This document shows, in pieces, positions 1-5,128 of a stretch of DNA of 6,780 nt. This DNA comes from Frankiales bacterium (lineage in GTDB: Bacteria; Actinomycetota; Actinomycetes; Mycobacteriales; SCTD01): assembly GCA_004299215.1 (NCBI GenBank), contig SCTD01000344.1:1-6780 (forward strand). Reading direction: 5' to 3'. Both the position numbers and the translations under genes were made by a program. The notes beneath the pieces are model-generated. The model was not told the origin of the DNA. It was given only the letters and a program-made list of their open reading frames with translations, and ran no database searches. Every line of letters begins with the position of its first letter. The stretch's first letter is position 1.

Positions 1-794
1 CTGCCCGGCAGCACGGTGATCTGTGCGTGCGGCATCCGTGTCGCCGCGTCGAGCATGTCGTGCATCGAGGTGAGGATGTCGTGCCGTCCGGCCAGCAGGG
101 TGACCGGGCACTCCACGAAGGCCAGGTCCATCGGCGTGTGCTCGCCGGCCGCGGCGGCCAGGTCCATGTACCAGCGCCAGTCCTGCCGGACGAACTCCCG
201 CAGCATGCGCACGAGGAGGTCGGGCTCGGCGCCAGGGAGCATGAAGCCGGAGTGGCTCAGCAGCCAGGCGGTGCGCTGGTCGAGGGGGATCCTCGGGGCC
301 AGCCAGGTCAGCGCGGGGCCCGCGATGCGCGCGGCGCGCACCGTGCGGGTCGCCACGGTGCGCCGCAGGACGCGCGGGATCCGGAGCGGAGCCCCCATGG
401 TCGAGAAGGTCCCGCCCGGTACTCCGGCCACCGCGAGCAGCCCGGCGACCCGGTCGGGGTGCCGCTGGGTCATCTCGAAGCCGACGTTGACCCCGATGGA
501 CCAGCACGCCACCAGCGCGCGGTCGATGCCGCGCGCGTCCATGAGCGCGACCAGGTCGTCGACGTGGTCCCCGACCCGGATCCGCCGCCGGTCGGCCGGC
601 CGGTGCGAGCCGAAGGTGCCGCGGTAGTACCAGGTGACGGCGTCGTAACCGCTGTCCGGAGCCACGAGCGCCGGCCATGCCTGCGGGATCGTGCCCAGGC
701 CGTTGCTGATGACCAGCGGCACCCCGTCGCCGTCGTTGGCCCAGCCGCGGAGCAGCGTCCCGTCACGGGAGGTGAAGTCGAAGGTCGTCGCCAC
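1..794 (-). CDS. Alpha/beta hydrolase fold protein, partial (C-terminus beyond the left edge)
   Basis: This reads as an alpha/beta hydrolase of unknown substrate, and 264 codons are visible. Seen: an N-terminal strand region followed by NGLG (residues 31-34, the usual HG/oxyanion-loop position), then YYRGTFGS (56-63), which matches the common D-x-RG-x-G-x-S segment. The nucleophile elbow is CWSIG (97-101) with Ser99. A late GRHD segment puts the probable acid at Asp239. The catalytic His is not in the window. The last visible residues are VLPG, and family members often continue with Ser-His-Phe here, so it probably lies just outside. No signal peptide or membrane segment is apparent, so it is probably cytosolic. 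The start is GTG at 792-794. An in-frame TAG at 807-809 bounds the frame and no Shine-Dalgarno is visible, which fits a nearly leaderless mRNA. It diverges from ilvD across 42 bp, and nothing in the sequence links it to branched-chain amino acids. Esterase, lactonase or haloperoxidase-like activity are all possible. Confidence 0.85.
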   Translation of the reverse strand, partial: MATTFDFTSRDGTLLRGWANDGDGVPLVISNGLGTIPQAWPALVAPDSGYDAVTWYYRGTFGSHRPADRRRIRVGDHVDDLVALMDARGIDRALVACWSIGVNVGFEMTQRHPDRVAGLLAVAGVPGGTFSTMGAPLRIPRVLRRTVATRTVRAARIAGPALTWLAPRIPLDQRTAWLLSHSGFMLPGAEPDLLVRMLREFVRQDWRWYMDLAAAAGEHTPMDLAFVECPVTLLAGRHDILTSMHDMLDAATRMPHAQITVLPG

Positions 795-801
795 GGTGCG
801 G

Positions 802-830
802 TCAGCCTAGGAGGTGGTCCGTCCTAGGCT
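802..830 (+). promoter_or_regulatory. Putative ilvD promoter giving a leaderless mRNA
   Basis: TAGGCT at 825-830 is a good actinobacterial -10 (TAnnnT). Six bases downstream lies G837, the first base of the ilvD GTG, so the predicted transcript begins at the start codon. The region at -35 spacing (about 802-807, TCAGCC) is a poor match to TTGACA. It overlaps the -10 of the opposing promoter, so polymerase binding in the two directions is likely to be mutually exclusive. Confidence 0.6.
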
Positions 831-832
831 GA
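804..832 (-). promoter_or_regulatory. Putative promoter of the divergent hydrolase gene
   Basis: On the minus strand, TAGGCT (positions 809 down to 804) is the mirror image of the ilvD -10. Nine bases separate it from the GTG at 794-792, so transcription would start at the start codon or only a few bases upstream. No ribosome binding site is visible. The -35 region is weak and lies inside the other arm of the palindrome. Confidence 0.5.
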
Positions 833-836
833 TCAC

Positions 837-2540
837 GTGAGCAGCGACCGAGGACCGCACCGCAAGCCGCGCAGCACCGACGTCACCGAGGGCATGCACC
901 GCGCTCCTGCCCGCGCGATGCTGCGTGCCGTCGGGATGACCGACGAGGACATGAGCAAGCCGCAGATCGGCGTCGCCTCGTCCTGGAACGAGATCACCCC
1001 CTGCAACCTGTCGCTCGACCGGCTCGCCAAGGCCGCCAAGGTGGGCGTCCGCCAGGCGAGCGGCTTCCCGATGGAGTTCGGCACGATCTCGGTGTCCGAC
1101 GGCATCTCGATGGGCCACGAGGGCATGCGCGCCTCGCTCGTCTCGCGTGAGGTCATCGCCGACTCGGTGGAGACGGTGATGTTCGCCGAGCGGCTGGACG
1201 GCTCGGTCACCCTCGCCGGCTGCGACAAGTCGCTGCCCGGGATGCTCATGGCTGCGGCGCGGCTCGACCTCGCAAGCGTCTTCCTCTACGCCGGCTCGAC
1301 GCTGCCCGGCAAGCTCAAGGGCCTCGACGGCGAGGACCGTGACCTCACCATCATCGACGTCTTCGAGGGCGTCGGCGCGTGCGCGCGCGGGCTCATCACG
1401 CAGGAGGAGCTCGACGCGATCGAGAAGGCCACCTGCCCCGGGGAGGGCGCGTGCGGCGGCATGTACACCGCCAACACGATGGCCAGCGCCGCCGAGGCGC
1501 TCGGCATGTCGCTTCCCGGCAGCGCCGCCCCGCCCGCGGTCGACAAGCGGCGCGACGCGTTCGCGATCGCGTCCGGCGAGGCGGTGGTCCGGCTCGTCGA
1601 CGCCGGCATCACGGCGCGGCAGATCCTCACCAAGCAGGCGTTCGAGAACGCCATCACCGTCGTGATGGCGCTCGGTGGCTCGACCAACGCCGTGCTCCAC
1701 CTGCTGGCGATCGCGAACGAGGCCCGGGTGGACCTGTCGTACGACGACTTCACCCGCATCGGCGACCGCGTCCCGCACCTGGCCGACGTGAAGCCGTTCG
1801 GGCGCTACGTCATGACCGACATCGACCGCATCGGCGGCGTGCCGGTCGTGATGAAGGCGCTGCTCGACGCCGGTCTGCTGCACGGCGATGCGCTGACGGT
1901 GACCGGGCGGACGATGGGCGAGAACCTCGAGGCGCTCGACATCCCGGCTCTCGACGGCGACGTCGTCCGCACCATGCAGAACCCGATCCACCGCACCGGC
2001 GGCATCACCATCCTGCGCGGGTCCCTGGCCCCGGACGGCGCCGTCGTGAAGAGCGCCGGCTTCGACGCCACCGTCTTCGAGGGCACGGCCCGCGTCTTCG
2101 ACGGCGAGCAGGGCTGCATGGACGCCGTCGTCGACGGCACGCTGCAGCCCGGTGACGTCTGCGTCATCCGGTACGAAGGGCCGAGGGGCGGGCCCGGCAT
2201 GCGCGAGATGCTGATGGTCACCGGCGCCATCAAGGGCGCGGGCCTCGGCAAGGACGTGCTGCTGCTCACCGACGGCCGCTTCTCCGGTGGCACGACCGGG
2301 CTGTGCGTCGGCCACGTCGCGCCGGAGGCCACCGACGGCGGGCCGATCGCGCTCGTGCAGGACGGCGACCCGATCCGGCTCGACCTGGAGGCGAGCACGC
2401 TCGACCTGCTGGTCGACGAGGCGGAGCTCGACCGGCGCCGGGCCGGCTGGAAGCCGCTGGAGCCGCGCTACACGACCGGTGTGCTCGGCAAGTACGCCAA
2501 GCTCGTGGGCTCCGCCGCCCAGGGCGCCGTCACCGGCTGA
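837..2540 (+). CDS. ilvD: Dihydroxy-acid dehydratase
   Basis: IlvD (EC 4.2.1.9) dehydrates 2,3-dihydroxy-isovalerate and 2,3-dihydroxy-3-methylvalerate to the 2-oxo acid precursors of valine and isoleucine. It is a cytosolic Fe-S enzyme. The 567 residues are complete for the shorter actinobacterial form. Seen: probable cluster cysteines in TPCNLS (Cys56), GCDKSLPG (Cys129, with Asp130-Lys131) and GEGACGGMYTANTM (Cys206). GGSTNAVLHLL lies at 280-290. The C-terminal signature TDGRFSGGT at 478-486 contains the presumed catalytic Ser483. Both IlvD/Edd family signatures are therefore present. Overall similarity and the biosynthetic neighbours favour IlvD over 6-phosphogluconate dehydratase or sugar-acid dehydratases. 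GTG at 837 is the furthest upstream start possible because TAG at 825-827 is in frame. The next candidate, the ATG of residue 20, would remove family-like N-terminal sequence. There is no Shine-Dalgarno, consistent with a leaderless message. The stop codon falls inside the repeat region upstream of ilvB, and no terminator is visible between the two genes, so readthrough into the ilvB leader is possible. Confidence 0.97.
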   Translation: MSSDRGPHRKPRSTDVTEGMHRAPARAMLRAVGMTDEDMSKPQIGVASSWNEITPCNLSLDRLAKAAKVGVRQASGFPMEFGTISVSDGISMGHEGMRASLVSREVIADSVETVMFAERLDGSVTLAGCDKSLPGMLMAAARLDLASVFLYAGSTLPGKLKGLDGEDRDLTIIDVFEGVGACARGLITQEELDAIEKATCPGEGACGGMYTANTMASAAEALGMSLPGSAAPPAVDKRRDAFAIASGEAVVRLVDAGITARQILTKQAFENAITVVMALGGSTNAVLHLLAIANEARVDLSYDDFTRIGDRVPHLADVKPFGRYVMTDIDRIGGVPVVMKALLDAGLLHGDALTVTGRTMGENLEALDIPALDGDVVRTMQNPIHRTGGITILRGSLAPDGAVVKSAGFDATVFEGTARVFDGEQGCMDAVVDGTLQPGDVCVIRYEGPRGGPGMREMLMVTGAIKGAGLGKDVLLLTDGRFSGGTTGLCVGHVAPEATDGGPIALVQDGDPIRLDLEASTLDLLVDEAELDRRRAGWKPLEPRYTTGVLGKYAKLVGSAAQGAVTG

Positions 2541-2570
2541 CCGTCCCACATGCCGGAACGACCGTCCCAC
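2533..2570. repeat. Tandem direct repeats upstream of the ilvB promoter
   Basis: GACCGTCCCAC occurs at 2539-2549 and again at 2560-2570, exactly 21 bp apart. With a one-base offset the similarity extends left, with CCGG preceding both copies (2533-2536 and 2553-2556). The first copy overlaps the ilvD stop codon. The second ends four bases before the TTGACA -35 box. Two helical turns of spacing next to -35 is typical of regulator sites, but no known operator is recognised. Confidence 0.65.
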
Positions 2571-2574
2571 CTGC

Positions 2575-2603
2575 TTGACACGCCCCTCCCGCTGACGCAG
2601 GCT
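2575..2603 (+). promoter_or_regulatory. Promoter of the ilvBNC operon
   Basis: A perfect TTGACA at 2575-2580 is followed after 17 bp by CAGGCT at 2598-2603, which keeps the A2 and T6 of the -10 consensus. Six bases later is G2610, the predicted start point. It coincides with the GTG of the leader peptide. The geometry from -10 to GTG is the same as at the ilvD promoter. Confidence 0.8.
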
Positions 2604-2609
2604 GGTCCC

Positions 2610-2648
2610 GTGCTGCACCTCACTCAGAGCATTCTCGTAGTTCCCTAG
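2610..2648 (+). CDS. ilvBNC attenuator leader peptide (12 codons, leaderless)
   Basis: The frame GTG...TAG at 2610-2648 encodes MLHLTQSILVVP. The run Ile-Leu-Val-Val occupies codons 8-11 (2631-2642), followed by Pro and stop. These are exactly the three end-product amino acids of the pathway served by the downstream genes. The GTG sits at the predicted transcription start, so translation would begin on a leaderless RNA. Leader peptides rich in branched-chain residues, some leaderless, are established for actinobacterial ilvB operons, including Corynebacterium glutamicum ilvBNC. The stop codon overlaps the 5' edge of the first hairpin, which places the ribosome where it can influence RNA folding. 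The peptide itself probably has no function beyond sensing charged tRNA. Confidence 0.87.
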   Translation: MLHLTQSILVVP

Positions 2649-2675
2649 CGCGCCTGCCGCCCCGGCAGACGCGCT

Positions 2676-2708
2676 GACCCCTCCGTGCTCCGGCACGAGG
2701 GGTTCTTT
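2676..2708 (+). terminator. Intrinsic terminator of the ilvB attenuator
   Basis: ACCCCTC (2677-2683) pairs perfectly with GAGGGGT (2697-2703). After one bulged C the stem continues as GTGC (2685-2688) with GCAC (2693-2696), closing on the tetraloop TCCG. The stem is followed by the T-rich run TTCTTT ending at 2708. It lies about 50 bases upstream of the ilvB start, so termination here would silence ilvBNC. Confidence 0.88.
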
Positions 2709-2744
2709 CATGTTCGGGGCACCTGCCCGCACCGCTCGACCCTT

Positions 2745-2750
2745 GGAAGG
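2745..2750 (+). promoter_or_regulatory. Ribosome binding site of ilvB
   Basis: GGAAGG lies 8 bases before the ATG at 2759 and fixes this start. It is downstream of the terminator, so it is present only in readthrough transcripts. Confidence 0.8.
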
Positions 2751-2758
2751 CACCACAC

Positions 2759-4513
2759 ATGGACGGCCAGCCAGAGAGCCTCACCGGAGCCCAGTCGCTC
2801 GTGCGCTCGCTCGAGAGCGTCGGTGCCGAGGTCGTCTTCGGCATCCCCGGCGGCGCGATCCTCCCGGCGTACGACCCGCTCTTCGACAGCAAGACGGTCC
2901 GCCACATCCTCGTCCGCCACGAGCAGGGCGGCGGGCACGCCGCGGAGGGCTACGCGCAGGCCACCGGCAAGGTCGGCGTCTGCATGGCCACCAGCGGTCC
3001 GGGCGCCACGAACCTCGTGACGCCGATCGCCGACGCCTACATGGACAGCGTCCCGCTGGTCGCCATCACCGGGCAGGTCCCGAGCGGCTCGATCGGCACC
3101 GACGCCTTCCAGGAGGCGGACATCGTCGGCATCACCATGCCGATCACCAAGCACAACTTCCTGGTGCAGCACGTCGAGGACATCCCGCGCACCATCGCCG
3201 AGGCCTTCCACCTGGCGAGCACCGGCCGACCCGGGCCGGTCCTCGTCGACCTGCCCAAGGACATCCTGCAGGCGCGGGGAACGTTCAGCTGGCCGCCGCA
3301 GCTCGACCTGCCCGGCTACCACCCGACCACCAAGCCGCACGCCAAGCAGATCCGCGAGGCGGCCCGGATGATCGCCGCCGCCAAGCGGCCCGTGCTCTAC
3401 GTCGGTGGCGGCGTGCTGAAGGCCCGTGCGGCCGCCGAGCTGCACGTGCTGGCGGAGCTCACCGGCATCCCGGTCGTCACGACCCTGATGGCCCGCGGCG
3501 CCTTCCCCGACAGCCACCCGCAGCACCTCGGGATGCCGGGCATGCACGGCACCGTCGCGGCCGTGACCGCCCTGCAGAAGAGCGACCTGCTCATCTGCCT
3601 GGGTGCGCGCTTCGACGACCGCGTCACCGGCAAGCTCGACACCTTCGCGCCCGGTGCCGCCGTCATCCACGCCGACATCGACCCGGCCGAGATCGGCAAG
3701 AACCGCGCCGCCGACGTCCCGATCGTGGGCGACTGCCGCGAGACGATCGCCGACCTCGTCGTCGCCATCGGCGACCTCTACGACGCCGGCACCCGCGCCG
3801 ACATCACCGGGTGGTGGCGGTCGCTCGACGACTGGCGCGAGCGCTACCCGCTGGGCTACGCCGAGCCGACCGACGGCTCGCTGGCGCCGCAGCACGTCGT
3901 CACCCGGATCGGCCAGATCGCCGGCCCGGACGCGATCTACGTCAGCGGCGTCGGCCAGCACCAGATGTGGGCCAGCCAGTTCATCTCCTACGAGAACCCT
4001 TACACCTGGCTCAACTCCGGCGGTGCAGGGACGATGGGCTACGCCGTCCCCGCCGCGATGGGGGCCAAGGTCGGCCGACCGGACGCGACGGTCTGGGCGA
4101 TCGACGGCGACGGCTGCTTCCAGATGACGAACCAGGAGCTCGTCACCTGCGCCATCGAGGGCATCCCGATCAAGGTGGCCATCATCAACAACGGCAACCT
4201 CGGCATGGTGCGCCAGTGGCAGACGCTCTTCTACGACAGCCGCTACTCCAACACCAAGCTGCAGAGCAAGCGCGTCCCGGACTTCGTGAAGCTCGCCGAG
4301 GCCATGGGCTGCGTGGGCCTGCGCTGTGACGCCAAGGGCGACGTCGACGCGACGATCGAGAAGGCCATGGCCATCGACGACGCCCCGGTGGTGGTCGACT
4401 TCGTGGTCGGCGAGGACGCCATGGTGTGGCCGATGGTGCCCGCCGGTACGAGCAACGACGAGATCCTCGCCGCGCGGGACACCCGCCCGGTGTGGGACGC
4501 CAATGATGTGTAA
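2759..4513 (+). CDS. ilvB: Acetohydroxyacid (acetolactate) synthase, catalytic large subunit
   Basis: IlvB (EC 2.2.1.6) is the thiamine-diphosphate enzyme that condenses two pyruvates to 2-acetolactate, or pyruvate with 2-oxobutyrate to 2-aceto-2-hydroxybutyrate. This is the committed step to valine, leucine and isoleucine. The 584-residue length is normal. Seen: N-terminal ThDP domain (about 8-170) with FGIPGGA at 27-33, RHEQGG at 53-58 containing catalytic Glu55, and SGPGATNL at 79-86. The central nucleotide-binding domain (about 195-340) contains LGARFDDRVTG. The C-terminal ThDP/Mg domain runs from about 390 and carries the metal-diphosphate motif starting GDG (450-452) and ending NN (477-478). 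MVRQW at 483-487 supplies the Trp that corresponds to a known inhibitor-site Trp in plant enzymes. These features separate it from pyruvate oxidase or oxalyl-CoA decarboxylase, and the IlvN partner 31 bp downstream supports a biosynthetic enzyme. It is first in the ilvBNC transcript and is controlled by the upstream attenuator. Confidence 0.98.
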   Translation: MDGQPESLTGAQSLVRSLESVGAEVVFGIPGGAILPAYDPLFDSKTVRHILVRHEQGGGHAAEGYAQATGKVGVCMATSGPGATNLVTPIADAYMDSVPLVAITGQVPSGSIGTDAFQEADIVGITMPITKHNFLVQHVEDIPRTIAEAFHLASTGRPGPVLVDLPKDILQARGTFSWPPQLDLPGYHPTTKPHAKQIREAARMIAAAKRPVLYVGGGVLKARAAAELHVLAELTGIPVVTTLMARGAFPDSHPQHLGMPGMHGTVAAVTALQKSDLLICLGARFDDRVTGKLDTFAPGAAVIHADIDPAEIGKNRAADVPIVGDCRETIADLVVAIGDLYDAGTRADITGWWRSLDDWRERYPLGYAEPTDGSLAPQHVVTRIGQIAGPDAIYVSGVGQHQMWASQFISYENPYTWLNSGGAGTMGYAVPAAMGAKVGRPDATVWAIDGDGCFQMTNQELVTCAIEGIPIKVAIINNGNLGMVRQWQTLFYDSRYSNTKLQSKRVPDFVKLAEAMGCVGLRCDAKGDVDATIEKAMAIDDAPVVVDFVVGEDAMVWPMVPAGTSNDEILAARDTRPVWDANDV

Positions 4514-4544
4514 CAGCCGTCTGAACCGAGGATTCTGACCCCCC

Positions 4545-5072
4545 ATGGCACTCACCCGGCACACGCTCTCCGTCCTCGTCGAGGACAAGCCCGGCGTGCT
4601 CGCGCGCGTCGCGGCGCTGTTCAGCAGGCGCGGCTTCAACATCGAGTCGCTCGCGGTCGGCCCGACCGAGCACCCGACGGTCAGCCGCATGACCATCGTC
4701 GTGGCCGTCGAGGACCTCCCTCTCGAGCAGGTCACCAAGCAGCTGAACAAGCTGGTGAACGTGCTCAAGATCGTCGAGCTCGACCCGGACTCCAGCGTGC
4801 AGCGCGAGCTGATGCTGGTGAAGGTCAAGGCCGACCTCTCGAGCCGCAGCCACGTGCTGGAGACCGTCCAGCTGTTCCGCGCCAAGGTGGTCGACGTCGC
4901 CAGCGACGCCGTCACGATCGAGGCGACGGGGACCACGGACAAGCTCGCCGCGCTCATCCGCGTGCTCGAGCCCTTCGGCATCCGCGAGCTGGTGCAGTCC
5001 GGCATGGTCGCCGTCGGTCGCGGGTCGCGGTCGATGACCGGCGCCGAGCCGCGCCTCCGCAGCATCTCCTAG
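4545..5072 (+). CDS. ilvN: Acetohydroxyacid synthase, regulatory small subunit
   Basis: IlvN binds the IlvB catalytic dimer, raises its activity and gives feedback inhibition by valine. The 175-residue length suits the actinobacterial/IlvH type. Seen: an N-terminal ACT domain (about 5-78) starting TLSVLVEDKPGVLARVAALF and continuing RRGFNIESLAVGPTEH, where family members bind the effector between ACT dimers. A C-terminal ACT-like domain (about 85-158) includes QRELMLVKVKA, ending in a short polar tail. The ATG at 4545 gives the standard family N-terminus. The best Shine-Dalgarno is GAGGA at 4528-4532, 12 bases from the start and so rather distant. The gene begins 31 bp after the ilvB stop with no promoter or terminator between, so it is co-transcribed and perhaps translationally helped by ilvB ribosomes. 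Allosteric sensitivity cannot be read from sequence alone. Confidence 0.97.
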   Translation: MALTRHTLSVLVEDKPGVLARVAALFSRRGFNIESLAVGPTEHPTVSRMTIVVAVEDLPLEQVTKQLNKLVNVLKIVELDPDSSVQRELMLVKVKADLSSRSHVLETVQLFRAKVVDVASDAVTIEATGTTDKLAALIRVLEPFGIRELVQSGMVAVGRGSRSMTGAEPRLRSIS

Positions 5073-5110
5073 CAGTCCCTCTTCGCGCGGCCCGCCGCGA
5101 CCAACCCCTG

Positions 5111-5118
5111 AGAAGGAG
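5111..5118 (+). promoter_or_regulatory. Ribosome binding site of ilvC
   Basis: AGAAGGAG, 10 bases before the ATG at 5129, is the strongest Shine-Dalgarno match in the window. It supports the chosen start and independent, efficient initiation on ilvC. Confidence 0.8.
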
Positions 5119-5128
5119 CCTCAACCGC

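Larger units (their letters stand above)
802..832. repeat. 11-bp perfect inverted repeat in the divergent promoter region
   Basis: TCAGCCTAGGA (802-812) is the exact reverse complement of TCCTAGGCTGA (822-832), with a 9-bp spacer. Each arm contains a TAGGCT hexamer on the strand leading outward: 825-830 on plus and 804-809 on minus. The palindrome therefore carries both -10 elements of the divergent pair. It could also be an operator for a dimeric regulator, but that is inference. Confidence 0.8.
2610..2708 (+). promoter_or_regulatory. ilvBNC transcription attenuator (leader RNA)
   Basis: After the leader peptide come two adjacent hairpins. Hairpin 1:2 pairs 2647-2658 with 2664-2675: AGCGCG/CGCGCT, one C-A mismatch, then CTGCC/GGCAG around a 5-nt loop. 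Hairpin 3:4 is the terminator (2676-2704). A competing 2:3 pairing is possible between 2662-2673 and 2684-2693, giving ten pairs (CCGG, AG, CGCG against CGTG, CT, CCGG) with two single-base bulges and one G-U. It would use the 3' arm of hairpin 1:2 and the inner 5' arm of the terminator. Inference: a ribosome stalled on the late Val codons would cover segment 1 and favour 2:3 and readthrough, while release at the stop codon would favour 1:2 and termination. I did not calculate folding energies, so the antiterminator is the least certain part. Confidence 0.8.

Noticed and set aside
27..827. A 266-codon plus-strand frame opposite the hydrolase.
   Set aside because: The minus-strand frame has the nucleophile elbow, oxyanion loop and acid motif. 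The plus-strand product has only biased composition.
837..2540. 6-phosphogluconate dehydratase (Edd) as the identity of the ilvD product.
   Set aside because: Edd shares the two family signatures, but the sequence around the cysteine motifs and the adjacent ilvBNC operon fit IlvD. No Entner-Doudoroff genes are present.
807..2756. A 649-codon open frame on the minus strand across ilvD.
   Set aside because: It is fully antisense to a clearly conserved gene. Its translation is a low-complexity run of Arg, Ala, His, Gly and Asp without family motifs, as expected in high-GC DNA lacking AT-rich stop codons.
2610..2758. A riboswitch or T-box upstream of ilvB.
   Set aside because: The leader is explained by a leader peptide plus hairpins. 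I see no T-box-like conserved sequence and no recognisable aptamer, and the RNA is short.
2710..4329. A plus-strand open frame starting at the ATG just after the attenuator terminator, out of frame with ilvB.
   Set aside because: The translation is Arg/His/Pro-rich and motif-free, while the overlapping ilvB frame is complete and has a proper ribosome binding site.
2708..5065. A 785-codon open frame on the minus strand across ilvB and ilvN.
   Set aside because: It is the same kind of high-GC shadow. It covers two intact, motif-complete genes and has no supporting start signal.
5083..5100. Inverted TCGCG/CGCGA between ilvN and ilvC as a terminator or processing site.
   Set aside because: There are only five outer pairs with a poorly paired interior and no T-run. 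Such short GC palindromes are expected by chance here.
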